Notes: generated by a model not told the origin, from the sequence alone. A stretch of DNA of 64,000 nt from Flaccisagitta enflata (GCA_965153355.1 OZ231127.1:67146001-67210000), one strand, 5' to 3'. Positions 12,640 to 23,590 are shown, counted from the first letter of the stretch. Numbers and translations: made by a program.

Positions 12640-12885
12640 TATTTTCATATAAAAGTATATGTTGTGACATATCAAACTTGTCAGAATTTCACCAGGATTA
12701 TGAATTTGCAGGTCTTGTTCTATTTGGTGTAAGTTGGATTTTTGCCGACTTTGCAGCATGACAGCCGGCTGTAATTTTTACAACCCGTTGTTATTTACAG
12801 CCTGCTGTTTGATAACAGTAGGTTGGATCAATGCCAACAGAGTGAGCTCTCTACCTATTTTGTTTTGTCCACTGACTGTATCTAT
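12640..12885 (+). repeat. diverged third copy of the arm sequence
   Basis: Same orientation as the left arm, starting 22 bp past the right arm so that the two lie head to head. Shared landmarks include GACAGCCGGCTGTAATTTT, CAGCCTGCTGTTT, AACAGTAGGTTGGATC and CAACAGAGTGAGCTCTC. There are many substitutions, so this copy is older than the arm pair. Confidence 0.75.
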
Positions 12886-13126
12886 ATATTCATGAGCATA
12901 ACTGACAGGAATACATGTCGGTGCGAAATGCTCATCTCCCTAATTGGTTCTTTATTTTTGCGCCTCGTATCATTTCATTATGGACGCCATTTATCAGTGT
13001 TATGTGAACAATCTTGTTTAAACATGTTTCTGAAGGGAAAAGGTTATGAGATACAGGGGCTGATGACAATGATGATGCGTTGTTTTTGTTGATGACGTTA
13101 ATAACTATAAATACATCTACCTCAAG

Positions 13127-13432
13127 GTGACAGCGGACGCCTTTGACGCAGTTGATCTTTGCGTTGCTACCTCTCCTGACAGGAGCCATCTTAACGTCGC
13201 TTATTATGATCATGTTGTCCTAAAGGTTTCCGGCCTTACTGTAATCAACCTCAGTCTTGCTGTCACTGCTGACGTGGTTGACCATCATGTTGCTGAGGCT
13301 GCCGACATGGTTGACCTCGACACTGCTGAGGCTGCGGTCGTGGTTGACCTTGACGTGGCTGCGGCTGCTGACATGGTTCACTTAGACGAGACGTCTTCTC
13401 GGGCTTTGCAGGTGAATCCAGGAAGAAAATGA
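13127..13432 (+). CDS. hypothetical ORF with 12-residue Ala/Asp/Val repeats
   Basis: A 101-codon ORF that I do not recognise. Its second half is a degenerate 36-bp tandem repeat encoding AADMVDLDTAEA-like units (roughly residues 48-88), ending in SSRALQVNPGRK. Unlike the microsatellite ORFs it has mixed codons and no single-base slippage, so a spliced exon or a decaying minisatellite are both possible. There is no signal peptide, membrane segment or splice pair I would trust. It lies between the third arm copy and a gene-poor stretch (13440-14160) in which I see nothing else. Confidence 0.25.
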   Translation: MTADAFDAVDLCVATSPDRSHLNVAYYDHVVLKVSGLTVINLSLAVTADVVDHHVAEAADMVDLDTAEAAVVVDLDVAAAADMVHLDETSSRALQVNPGRK

Positions 13433-14160
13433 AGGCGATTTGAAGAGGTCAACTTTCTCTTGCATTTAATGCAAACCGGAAGACAAATCGGTTGACAGTC
13501 TTAAAGCTTGACCCCGGATTCACTTCAAGGATATTTTATAGAAGAGTATCAACTGTCGAAACAAATAAGTGCAAATCATTACTAGCGATTTTTTCTCGAT
13601 AATTCCCCAAAGACAAAGCTTTCACTTTAGCAAACCCTAGCCCTTAACCTAACACTAGCCCTAACTCCATACACAACCCCATCCTCATCCCTTAGAGCTA
13701 ACTCTAACCCCCCTTCCCCACCCCTATGCTTTCACTCGCATTTAAGAACATTCAAACATTAACGCCTGTGTCTTGACAGTAACGAGTAGTTAATGTCTTA
13801 AAGGGTAACACATGCCTAGATGTCTAGAACTCTAAATACCATATTTTTGATTTGTGAGAGACGGACCGACGGAGAGAGGGACCGACAAAATGGTTCTGGG
13901 AGTTGCGTATACACAAGAGAAAAAGAGCATCGACATGGAATTGTAAAATAGGCGACGTTCGCAAGCAAAGCAAGCCAAGTCAAAAGCGATAAAAAAAGAG
14001 CATCTCGGATTTTGAACGGGCAACAATCAGAATTTCAAATTGTTTTAAACTAGAATGAAGATATTAGACACTTTTTGAAAAATATTTCGATTCAAGAATA
14101 CGTCTCTATCATACAGTTTGCTTTTGGGTTAGATTGAGAAGGAATGTTTTTCAGTTTCGG

Positions 14161-14250
14161 TTTTATGGAAAACTAGGAGTGGTGCGCGTATTAACTAGTC
14201 AGTGAGGGTTCACAAGGCCCTCTTCTATTTGTTTAGTATAGTGTTCCACT
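14161..14250 (+). repeat. dispersed repeat (GGAAAACTAGGAGTG family), short copy
   Basis: TTTTATGGAAAACTAGGAGTG, then GAGGGTTCACAAGGCCCTCTTC and TATAGTGTTCCAC. The first block recurs at about 26569 and the second and third at 28460-28545, where they bracket a large minisatellite. This copy lacks the minisatellite. Confidence 0.6.
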
Positions 14251-14280
14251 TTTCAAATGTCTCTGTCATGCATGTAGTCT

Positions 14281-14484
14281 TTCATTCCTTCATTCATTCA
14301 TTCCTTCATTCATTCATTCATTCATTCATTCATTCATTCATTCATTCATTCATTCATTCATTTCTTCATTCATTCATTCTTTCATTCATTCGTTCACCCA
14401 TTCATTCATTAATCTATTCATTCATTCAATTATTCATTCATTCATCCATCCATTCATTCATTCATTCATTCAGTCATTCATTCA
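14281..14484. repeat. (CATT)n microsatellite
   Basis: Interrupted CATT units immediately upstream of, and probably replacing, the missing 5' part of the Penelope-like element. Confidence 0.95.
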
Positions 14485-14494
14485 AAAACGCCGG

Positions 14495-15271
14495 ATGAAA
14501 TCGTTAGCCGCCCACTTGGGTGGACTTGGATATCCCGACGCGATCATCAATGACGCCATCAACAAAGCAATGGCGCGGGACCAGATGGAATTACGAAGAG
14601 AAAAAGACTCTGAATCCACAAGTGATGTCCTTGCCTTTGTCCATACCTTCAATCCGCGTCACCCTCAAATTTTCCCTCGAATCCTCAAGGCCCTTGATAT
14701 CATGAATGATAGCCCTCGCATGAAACAGATCATGGACAAGGTCATGGTTGTGCCTTCTAAACGGCAACCTCCGAATCTCAAGTCACTGTTGACAAGGTCA
14801 AATTATTCGACTGTGGCTAAAAAAGGAGAAGTTAAGAAATGCGGTAAGAACTGCGCAACTTGTCCTTATATGATCGAGGGGGATTTTGTCCAAATGGAGA
14901 ATGGAGAAGTCTTTCATTTCCAAGAGACTTTGACATGTCACACGAAAAACGTAGTTTACGCGATGTTTTGTGCCGGATGTGACGCAACCTATATCGGCGA
15001 GACTGGCCAGCCTTTCAACAAACGCTTGAGCTCTCATCGAACCCATATCAACCGCGCTGAACATCGCAAACTCCAAGTCAGCGAGCATATCTTTCAATGC
15101 CTTGGAACTCAATCTCTCGACATAAAGTTCAAAGCCTGTCCATTCTACAAGATGCCTCTCAATTGTTCTAGAATTGAAAGAGAAGCCAAGGAGGAGTACT
15201 TCCAAAGAAAGTTTTTACCCTCGCTTCATCCTGGTCCTGTAGGCGATGAAAGTGATGAAGAGGAACTTTAA
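14495..15271 (+). CDS. Penelope-like retroelement, C-terminal GIY-YIG endonuclease region (5'-truncated)
   Basis: 258 codons matching the part of Penelope-like polyproteins that follows the reverse transcriptase. Residues about 48-95 are the linker (FNPRHPQIFPRILKALDIM; VVPSKRQPPNLKSLLTRS). Residues about 115-125 hold the Cys knuckle CGKNCATCPY. Residues about 150-200 form the GIY-YIG nuclease: VVYAMFCAGC, then TYIGETGQPFNKRLSSH with the expected Tyr, Gly and Arg, and VSEHIF. The C-terminus is acidic (ESDEEEL). The frame is intact. The reverse transcriptase domain is absent because sequence upstream of about 14486 is a CATT microsatellite. The frame stays open a few codons upstream of the ATG, so this ATG is not the native start. 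The element would cut target DNA and prime reverse transcription; alone this fragment is a dead 5'-truncated copy. Confidence 0.88.
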   Translation: MKSLAAHLGGLGYPDAIINDAINKAMARDQMELRREKDSESTSDVLAFVHTFNPRHPQIFPRILKALDIMNDSPRMKQIMDKVMVVPSKRQPPNLKSLLTRSNYSTVAKKGEVKKCGKNCATCPYMIEGDFVQMENGEVFHFQETLTCHTKNVVYAMFCAGCDATYIGETGQPFNKRLSSHRTHINRAEHRKLQVSEHIFQCLGTQSLDIKFKACPFYKMPLNCSRIEREAKEEYFQRKFLPSLHPGPVGDESDEEEL

Positions 15272-15455
15272 AAAAAATTTTTATATTTTTTTGTTTCACC
15301 CTGTACCACATATGACAATTTTTGAATCACCCTGTATCAAACCTCTACTCTCTTTTCGCGCCTCGATTGCCTTCGACCTGAATCATGTGCCATTGTTGCC
15401 ATTTACCCATTGTTTCCCATTCCCTTTATAAACGGATTGTCTCTGTATATCGCTT

Positions 15456-15499
15456 AAAGCCTGATGATGCTTAATAGCAGAAACACGACGTGTAGCTTT
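15456..15499 (+). ncRNA. hammerhead ribozyme of the Penelope-like element
   Basis: All core elements are present in order. Stem I 5' strand AAAGC (15456-15460), core CTGATGA (15461-15467), stem II TGCT-TAAT-AGCA (15468-15479), core GAA, stem III ACAC-GAC-GTGT (15483-15493), A15494 as cleavage residue H17, and stem I 3' strand GCTTT (15495-15499). Every stem is fully paired. Penelope-like elements are known to carry type I hammerheads with very short stem III in their terminal repeats, which fits a position 185 bp beyond the endonuclease stop codon. Predicted self-cleavage is between 15494 and 15495 of the sense RNA. Confidence 0.88.
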
Positions 15500-15580
15500 T
15501 CAAAGACGACTCTTTATTTTCTCATTCATTTATTCATTCACATACATGTATTTGTTCTCTGTTGCCCGCATATAAACCTC

Positions 15581-15768
<188 letters not shown>

Positions 15769-15989
15769 TATGTCCGTGCTGGCGATTTTCTAATTCCCTA
15801 ATGTCTGACCTGAATATGTTCGAATTCATGGTGGAATTCAAGTAGACGAAGAAGAAGATTTTTTCCATCTTCTCATGAATCATCATCGCAGTTTTCGTTT
15901 TTGTCCGAGAAAAGAAAAATGGAGCACTTTATAGAAATCGACCGTCATAGATTCAAATGTGAGATCGCCTCCAATTTCTACGATAAGAA

Positions 15990-15992
<3 letters not shown>

Positions 15993-16070
<78 letters not shown>
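15993..16070. repeat. (GA)n microsatellite
   Basis: Pure GA run. Confidence 0.95.
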
Positions 16071-16071
<1 letters not shown>

Positions 16072-16216
16072 GGATGGACTTGATAACTGATGGACAGACA
16101 GACTTATCGACAGTCAAACGGACGGACATAAACAGAAGGACAGCGAGCGAGAGAGGAACAGAGTGAGAAAGGAACAGACATCCTCACGAAAATCGATAAG
16201 TTAAGAATATAGAAAT

Positions 16217-16407
<191 letters not shown>

Positions 16408-16679
16408 AAATAAGTAGAAACACGCCCCAAATCAAAGTCTTCCTACTGACTGAAAGAAACATAAACAATAACGAAACATGAACGAAACATGAACGAAACA
16501 TGAACGAAATGACACCACGCGCTGCTTTATGTGAAGTATCATTACAGGCGAAAATAAAACGAGAGCATGACAAAATAAAAGAGCCATAAATGATTTGTGG
16601 AACAAATCTGAGACTGGACAGGCACAGGTAAAGTGCGGGAGTTGGTAAAAACAGCTTGGAGATGTATGTGACAATAAAG

Positions 16680-16799
16680 AAGACCAAGTAGGCCAACACG
16701 GTGCGACTTGTGGATTGTCGAACGAATGCGTTATCCGACGGACCGACCGACCTACCAACCAACGGACACAGCCAATTATAGAGGTGCTTTGTCGCACCT
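16680..16799 (-). mobile_element. Helentron-like short element, class D (AGGTGCGAC)
   Basis: Read on the minus strand: AGGTGCGACAAAGCACCT hairpin, CTATAATTGGCTGTGTCCG, GTTGG/GTCGG array, distal AAGTCGCACC complementary to the start, and GGCC-TACTT-GGTC-like terminal stem. Same class as the copy at 47991-48116. Confidence 0.7.
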
Positions 16800-17282
16800 A
16801 AAATGAATAAATATCAAGGGACGGAGACAGACAGAGACGCAGAGCGAAAAAGAAAAGGAAATTAACGGATGAGACAGAGACAGAAAAGGAAAAGAGGCAG
16901 AGGCAGAGGCTGAGACAGAGAGAGAAACGATGGCGAGGGAAATTTTTATCTTATTCAGTTAGGCAAGTTTTCTGTGGCATTTTGGCCGCCATTTTTTGCC
17001 TTCGTTTATTTTTTATCTTTCCAATAAGTCGAATCCAAAAAAGCGAGAAATTTACTCTTTTTATTCGCGGAAACGCGTCTCGTCACATTACTATGTCGGT
17101 CCGACCGTTCATCAATCCGTTATTCTGTCAGTCCGTCAGTCCCTCTATCACTGTCACTCCGTCAGAAATACTATCTATTTCAAAAGAGTTTTTTGTTCTT
17201 TTTCTTTTTTTTGTACTGTAACAGGTAATTGCAAGCTATGTGAGTGATAGATAGTGCTGTACTGTACTGGAGTACTGCCCAT

Positions 17283-18684
17283 TAGGGCCAACGGTTTTTG
17301 CATCAAATCAATTGAACACCCCAGCCTGCAGCTTTTTTAAACAGACTATGACTATACTGTTGAAAACTACTCGCTATATGACTTTTCTCCGTGATTTAGA
17401 GGTGCCAGATTTGATATTTTGATCATAACTTGATGGTAGTTGTGATAAAAATGTCAAATTTAGGTCATTTTGGCCGCCAAATTGGGCCACTTAGCCTTAA
17501 TAATCAAACATAAAATCCATGAGATTACAAAACTAAAGCTCAAGATCTTACTAGTGGTGCAATCTGCATGTTTCTATCATTTTTCGTTTAGATTTAAGAG
17601 CATTTCAAAGACGAAAGGGTTTGAAGGGAAAATGGCAGCTTCAATTTCAGTGGCAATTTTTACATTTTTCACAAATTTCAATATTTCACGGCTTTGGATG
17701 GACTAATTTGCATAAAATTGGTGATCAAATTTTAGAGACTGTAGAAGCAGGTGCAAAAAAATCGATTTTTTTTGCAAATTGGTCAATTTTGGATGAAAAA
17801 TTAGGCCACTTCCAATTCATAAAAAGACTTAAAATCCATGAGCAAAATGAAGTACTGCTCAGGAGCTAACCAGTGGTGCAATCGGTGTGTCAATATGTTT
17901 TTGCATCTAGATTTTATAGAACTTCCAAGATTGAAATACCCAAAAATTGTTTTTTTGACACACCCTTAGATCTTTGAAGTTCTATAAAATCTAGATGCAA
18001 AAACATACTGAAACGCCGATTGCACCATTGGTTAGTTCCTGAGCAGTACTTTATTTTGCTCATGGATTTTAAGTCTTTTTATAAATTGAAAATGTGTCCT
18101 AATTTTTCATCCAAAATTGACCAATTTGCAAAAAAATCGACTTTTTTGCACCTGCTTCCACAGTCTGTAAAAATTTTTTGGAGGAATATGGATCAAAAAT
18201 TTTTTTACCATCAGCTAGAACAGGAAAAACTCTTCAATTTGATCACCAATTTTATACAGATTGGTCCATCCAAAGCCGCGAAATATTGAAATTTGTGGAA
18301 AATGTCAAAATTGCCATTGAAATTGAAGCCGCAATTTTCCCTTCAAACCCTTTCATCTTTGAAATGCTCTCAAATCTAAACAAAAAATGATAGAAACATG
18401 CGGATTACACCACTAGTGAGATCTTGAGCTCTAGTTTTATAATCTCATGGATTTTAGGTTTGATTTCTAAGGCTAAGTGGCCCAATTTGGCGGCCAAAAT
18501 GACCTAAATTTGACATTTTTACCACAACCACCATCAAGTTATGATCAAAATATCAAATCTGGCACCTCTAAATCACGGAGAAAAGTCATATAGCGAGTAG
18601 TTTTCAACAGTATAGACATAGTCTGTTTAAAAAAGCTGCAGGCTGGGGTGTTCAATTGATTTGATGCAAAAACCGTTGGCCCTA
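17283..18684. mobile_element. hAT-like palindromic foldback with 8-bp target duplication
   Basis: 1402 bp element whose halves are inverted copies. The left end TAGGGCCAACGGTTTTTGC is mirrored by GCAAAAACCGTTGGCCCTA. The eight bases CTGCCCAT lie immediately left (17275-17282) and right (18685-18692) in direct orientation. An 8-bp duplication and TIRs starting TAGGG are the signature of the hAT superfamily. Arms share GGCGGCCAAAATGACC, ATCTGGCACCTCTAAATC and TTTCTATCATTTTT-type blocks. The centre near 17950 holds GTTCTATAAAATCTAGATGC inverted on itself. There is no transposase ORF. Confidence 0.82.
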
Positions 18685-18991
18685 CTGCCCATGCTAAATC
18701 GTCCACGATCTCTGCCCAGTGTTGTGCTTGCTTGTCGCTCACCAAGCGGCCCTCTTAGGACACACTGAAAATTACCATAAAATTTGCTACTCTAGCCAGA
18801 TGAATCATTAATTTTAATAATTGAAATCTAATGAAATTTTTTGTTTCAATGTTTTCTATTCAACTACTAACAGACATATTTTGCATACATTTAACATGCA
18901 TTTGCCTATTTTTATCTGTAATCCTTCATTTTACAGCTGAAAATACGGGCAAAATGCAATAAAAACTTGTTTTGTCAATGCATCAATGACC

Positions 18992-19134
18992 CATTGGAAA
19001 TTTTAAATTTGCATAGAAATTCAAAATATCAACAAAAGAAGAACATAGCGCGATTCCCAAATCACCAACTGAGGGCGCTATGCTTTTCTTTTGTTGATCT
19101 GATGATTTTCTATGCAAATTTAAAATTTCCAATG
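18992..19134. repeat. 143-bp palindromic MITE-like sequence
   Basis: CATTGGAAATTTTAAATTTG, AACAAAAGAA and CATAGCGC on the left are mirrored by GCGCTATG, TTCTTTTGTT and CAAATTTAAAATTTCCAATG on the right, around a short unpaired centre. It would extrude as a cruciform. Confidence 0.75.
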
Positions 19135-19488
19135 AGCAGTTACTGAAAAAATTGTTAGCCATTTTTTCACTTTTTTTGTCACTTCAAAAGCTAGTTTCCT
19201 TCAATTTTCAACACGTCATTTGAAAGTAATAGATTGGTTTCTTCATATAGAAATATACTTCTTATTTTTGAAAAAACAACACAGTCATTGACCTAAGTGA
19301 AAATGGATAAGCAATTCACACCTTTGGCCTCCGGGTAAATCCTTTCCTACTTAATTTCAGTGCGTCGTAGAGGGTGTGTCCCTTGGTAGGAAGGATGGTA
19401 ACGCGAATTTTTTGATTCGGCCGAAGTAATGATTTCTGAGCATTACCGCCCCTGCCCATCCACATAACAGCCCCCATAACACCCCTGA

Positions 19489-20080
19489 CATAATTAAGCG
19501 AACTAGAAAAATGAGCAAAATTGACAGAAATAATATATTCAGTAGGCTGAAATTTGACACAGAGAGAGCTTAGATATAGTATTTTCACAAACCGGGGCAG
19601 ATTTTCGACCTTGGGAAAATGTGTGGCTCCCAGAAAGTGATATGCAAAAAATTAAATGAAAGATTTTGGCTGATTTTGACATGGAAAGTTCAGATAGTGA
19701 GACAAAAGAAACTTCTTTTAATTTTTCCATCGAAAATGCAAGAAAGTATCAAATCTCAGGTTCTTGTATCGCTGACGGACAAAAATGAGTCCACAGTACC
19801 AAGATACAGTCAGTGGCAGCAGCGATAAGTCGCAAAACCCCGTGTGAAATAAAATGGTTTTACCAAAAAAATTGAATTTAATGAAAACATAGAATTTGCA
19901 TGATATCATTTGACGATGCTATTTGCAGCTCTTGATTGACATAACTTGAACTTTTTTTGTAAAACCCCCATGGAAATGACATGTTTTGATTTCATCCTTA
20001 ACCTGGACCTCTGTTTTGGATATTAAAACGCAATTATATACAAGTTCTGATCCCAGTTCGCCTAATTTTGTCAGAGGTGT
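19489..20080. mobile_element. mariner-like MITE, copy 2, inserted in a Helentron-like copy
   Basis: Left end ACACCCCTGACATAATTAAG and right end CGCCTAATTTTGTCAGAGG, with TA on both sides. 592 bp, close to the 587 bp of copy 1. The flanks read GCCCCTGCCCATCC on the left and GCCCCTGCTC...CACCCGCAAGTGG on the right, which is Helentron-like sequence, so the MITE appears to have landed in an older element. Confidence 0.65.
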
Positions 20081-20082
20081 TA

Positions 20083-20190
20083 TATTGCCCCTGCTCATTT
20101 CCCAATCATCCTTTTTTCTTCTTCCCACCCGAATTGCTGCTCCTGTTCACCCGCAAGTGGCTTCTTATTGGCCGCGCATCCGGCTTTGTT
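20083..20190 (+). mobile_element. 3' fragment of a Helentron-like element
   Basis: GCCCCTGCTC, CACCCGCAAGTGG, then the terminal stem GCCG-CGCATC-CGGC and TTTGTT. The 5' part is separated by the MITE at 19489-20080 and is badly degraded. Confidence 0.5.
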
Positions 20191-20597
20191 TTTTGTCTTT
20201 TCACTCGCTTTCTCTCGCGCCGTCTGAATATGACAAATTCGATACGTACATGGAAACATCAAACTCCGATTGTGCTGAAAAATTGTGCTCAATGTAACGT
20301 CTTTCCTGATTTTCAACTCTTTCGAATTATGAATTAAATGTAGGTCGTCAGTCGTCACTTAGAGCGCCACGTTCTTGATGCGCTTTCCTTTAAAGTTTGA
20401 TTTAAGTTTTAAGAAATCATTGACACTTCGTTTTTCTGTTCATTTTCTTTCGACTTATTTTCTTGAAATTGTAAAACTGAAATTGGCAGATTACTATTTC
20501 GTTCCCTTTTAACGCCAAACCCCCTTGCGCGGACTGCGCGGACGGGAGTTTGACGCAATAGAGAATTCGCAAAATAGACGCTACCGAGAATTGGTGT

Positions 20598-20633
20598 TTT
20601 TGACGCAATAGAGAATTCTCTATTGCGTCAAAA
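20598..20633. repeat. perfect 36-bp palindrome TTTTGACGCAATAGAGAA and its complement
   Basis: Two 18-bp arms with no spacer. Two half-sites precede it (GACGCAATAGAGAATTC near 20555, GACGCTACCGAGAATT near 20578). Related palindromes lie at 23654-23734. Confidence 0.85.
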
Positions 20634-20680
20634 TGGTAAAAAGATTTCCTTACTCACAACTGAGAATTCCCACTCTCTCT

Positions 20681-20682
<2 letters not shown>

Positions 20683-20731
<49 letters not shown>
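20683..20731. repeat. (CT)n microsatellite
   Basis: Pure CT run a short distance from the 36-bp palindrome. Confidence 0.95.
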
Positions 20732-20736
<5 letters not shown>

Positions 20737-20795
20737 TCTTTTTTTTGGCTCTGTACATCTTTCTTTCTTTCTTTTTTTTTCTTGCTTTCTTTTTT

Positions 20796-20953
20796 AGTCG
20801 CGGACAAGCGACTCTATAAGAGGCTTTGTCCGTCCGTCCGTCCGTCCGTCCGTCCGTCCGTCGGTTGGTTGGTCCGTCACGCTCGAGTCGAAAAGTGGGA
20901 AAACACGCATTTCCGCCCCTGCCCACCCGTCCGCGACTGGTATTGGCCTTGTT
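20796..20953 (+). mobile_element. Helentron-like short element, class C (AGTCGCGGAC)
   Basis: AGTCGCGGACAAGCGACT hairpin, CTATAAGAGGCTTTGTCC, eight GTCC units then GTTGG units, GAGTCGAAAAGTGGGAAAAC, CCCCTGCCCACCC, and distal GTCCGCGACT complementary to the start. The 3' end TATTGGCCTTGTT lacks the usual second half of the stem. Confidence 0.78.
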
Positions 20954-21041
20954 TTTTTCTTTCTTTTTTTTCTTTCTATCATTGTTTTTTCCTCTTTTTT
21001 TCTTATTTCCTTCATTTTTTCTTACTTTCCTTTTTTTTCTT

Positions 21042-21260
21042 TCTGTCTTTCTTTCTTTCTTTCTTTCTTTCTTTCATTCTTTCTTTCTCTCTTACTCACA
21101 CACTTACTCATACACACGCTCACTCTTTCCACAGACAAGTACAATTAAAACCCAGAATAATGGATGTTAGGGAAGCAATAAGTTGGATGGGTGGATGGAT
21201 GGACAGAGGGATGGAAAGATAGATGGATGGATGGATGGATGGAAAAATGAACAAATAGAT
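21042..21260. repeat. CTTT tract, then GGAT tract
   Basis: CTTT units (about 21042-21093) and GGAT/GGAC units (about 21186-21260) separated by about 90 bp of unremarkable sequence. Confidence 0.85.
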
Positions 21261-21311
21261 GGATATACCCTCTGATAGACATACGAGGATGCATCTTAAA
21301 CCTGCATATAG

Positions 21312-21945
21312 CTAGGTAGGATTTGTCATGTGCGTAAGGAGATGGTGTTGGGATGGGAGGGGTTGCTGTGGTAGGATTTGTCATGTGTGTAAGGAGATGG
21401 TGTTGGGATGGGACTTTTCTATTGTGAAAGAGGGGTTGCTGTGGTAGGATTTGTCAAGTGTGTGAGGAGATGGTGTTGGGATGGGACTTTTCTATCGTGA
21501 CAGAGGGGTTGCTGTGGTAGGATTTGTCAAGTGTGTAAGGAGATGGTGTTGGGATGGGACTTTTCTATTGTGAAAGAGGGGTTGCTGTGGTAGGATTTGT
21601 CAAGTGTGTAAGGAGATGGTATTGGGATAGGACTTTTCTATTGTGAAAGAGGGGTTGCTGTGGTAGGATTTGTCAAGTCTGTAAGGAGATGGTGTTGGGA
21701 TGGGACTTTTCTATTGTGAAAGAGGGGTTGCTGTGGTAGGATTTGTCATGTGTGTAAGGAGATGGTGTTGGGATGGGACTTTTCTATTGTGAAAGAGGGG
21801 TTGCTGTGGTAGGATTTGTCATGTGTGTAAGGAGATGGTGTTGGGATGGGACTTTTCTATTGTGAAAGAGGGGTTGCTGTGGTAGTATTTGTCAAGTGTG
21901 TAAGGATATGGTATTGGGATGGGACTTTTCTATTCTAAAAGAGAG
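21312..21945. repeat. 74-bp tandem minisatellite
   Basis: About eight copies of a unit containing GTTGCTGTGGTAGGATTTGT, GTGTGTAAGGAGATGG and GACTTTTCTATTGTGAAAG. Copies differ by only a few substitutions. The first unit lacks about 20 bp (no ACTTTTCTATTGTG segment). Confidence 0.92.
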
Positions 21946-22072
21946 ATTTGAGCCTTGAGGCTGGGATTTTAGCCTCAAAGCGGGCTGAGATTTGAGCCTC
22001 AAGGCTGGGATTTGAGCTTCAAAGCGGGGATTTGAGCCTCAAAGCTAGGAGGAGGAGAAGGGATTTGAGAGG

Positions 22073-22388
22073 TCAGCAGGCCCTGAAGGAACCGATGACC
22101 TATGCTAGGCTGTAATTTGAGTCATAAGGCTTGGATTTGAGCAAAAAAATTGGAATATGAGCGATGAAGCTGGGATTTAAGCCATAAGGATTTAATTTGA
22201 GCCCTGAGCCTGGGATTCAAGCTCGAGACTGTGATTTGGGCTTGAGACTGCGATTTGAGCTTCGAATCCAGGGGGGGAACGGAGAAGAAGGAGGAGGAGA
22301 AGGAGGCGAAGAAGAAGGAGGAGGAGAAAATTTCTCCCTGTGTGAAAGCATAGGTCATCGGCCCCTTCGGGGCCGCTGCCCAAAAATG
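22073..22388. mobile_element. GGTCAGC-CCGCTGCCC family foldback, truncated copy a
   Basis: The left end GAACCGATGACCTATGC mirrors the right-end GCATAGGTCATCGG, followed by CCCCTTCGGGGCCGCTGCCC. Between them lie degenerate GGGATTTGAGC units. The usual upstream GGTCAGCGGTACCC block is missing. Confidence 0.6.
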
Positions 22389-22534
22389 ATGTTGAAAATT
22401 AAAAATAATCATCAAAATATGTGACAATTTCATTGGAAAAATACAATGATTAACAATTCTTGAAAAAAATTGAAAAAAAAAAGTGAATGATAAAAAATGA
22501 AATATAGAAATAAATAGTCGCAAAAGCGTTAGAT

Positions 22535-23120
22535 GGTCAGCGGTACCCGTGCCCTGCCTAAGTAGGTTGTGGTTGAAGTTGAGGGGGGAGCAGGGCAGCG
22601 GCCCCGAAGGGGTCGATGACCTATGCTTTCACACATATGGGGGATTTTCTCCTTCTCCTTCTCCTCCTCCTCCTCCGTCCCTCCCCCCCTCAAATCCCAG
22701 TCTCGAGGCCCAAATTCCAGTCTCAAAGCCCAAATCCCAGTCTCGAGGCCCAAATCCCAGCCTCAAGGCCCAAATCCTAGCCTCAAGGCCCAAATCCTAG
22801 CCTGGAGGCTGAGATTTGGGCCTCAAGGCCGGGATCTGGGCCTCTTGGCTGAAATTTTGACGTTGAGGCTGAGATTTGGGCTTCAAGACTGAAATCTGGG
22901 CCTCCAGGCTAGGATTTGGGCCTTGAGGCTAGGATTTGGGCCTTGAGGCTTGGATTTGGGCCTCGCGACTGGGATTTGGGCCTTGAGACTGGAATTTGGG
23001 CCTCGAGACTGGGATTTGAGGGGGGGGGGGACGTAGGAGAAGGAGGAGAAGGAGAAGGAGAAAATCCCCCATATGTGTGAAAGCATAGGTCATCGACCCC
23101 TTCGGGGCCGCTGCCCAAAA
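22535..23120. mobile_element. GGTCAGC-CCGCTGCCC family foldback, full copy b
   Basis: It starts GGTCAGCGGTACCCGTGCCC, then GCAGGGCAGCGGCCCCGAAG. It ends CCCCTTCGGGGCCGCTGCCC. The inner arms TGACCTATGCTTTCACACAT and its complement face each other. The core is a palindromic minisatellite: CAAATCCCAGTCTCGAGGC units on the left and their reverse complements on the right, switching near 22810. Confidence 0.78.
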
Positions 23121-23469
23121 AGGGTGAAGAATAACAAGTGAGGCTTAAAAAGTGACAAAAAAATTGAAAAAGAATATAAAACTGAAAAATGAAGATTCAA
23201 AAATGAATAGTAAGAAATGAGAAAATAAATTATAGATATAAAAGATGAAATATGACATGAATAAAAAAAGAATAAGTCTAAAGTAAATATGAAATATAAG
23301 AGATAGAGAATAAAGAATAAAAAGAAAATTACAAGTTATTACTAAACAATATAAAACTATATAAAAAACCTAAGGATACATTTTTTCCAGGTTGATTTAG
23401 ATTATTTGCTTAAGTCCCTCCACTGATAAAAAAAAATTTAATGCACAAATATGTTTGCGACAAAACTTT

Positions 23470-23590
<121 letters not shown>

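Noticed and set aside
13855-13890. GGACCGACGGAGAG and similar GACC runs (also near 39562 and 41275) as element copies
   Set aside because: Only the tetranucleotide array is present, without hairpin or 3' end.
17041-17160. TTCGCGGAAACGCG followed by GTCGGTCCG as another Helentron-like copy
   Set aside because: No matching distal motif or terminal stem; too weak to call.
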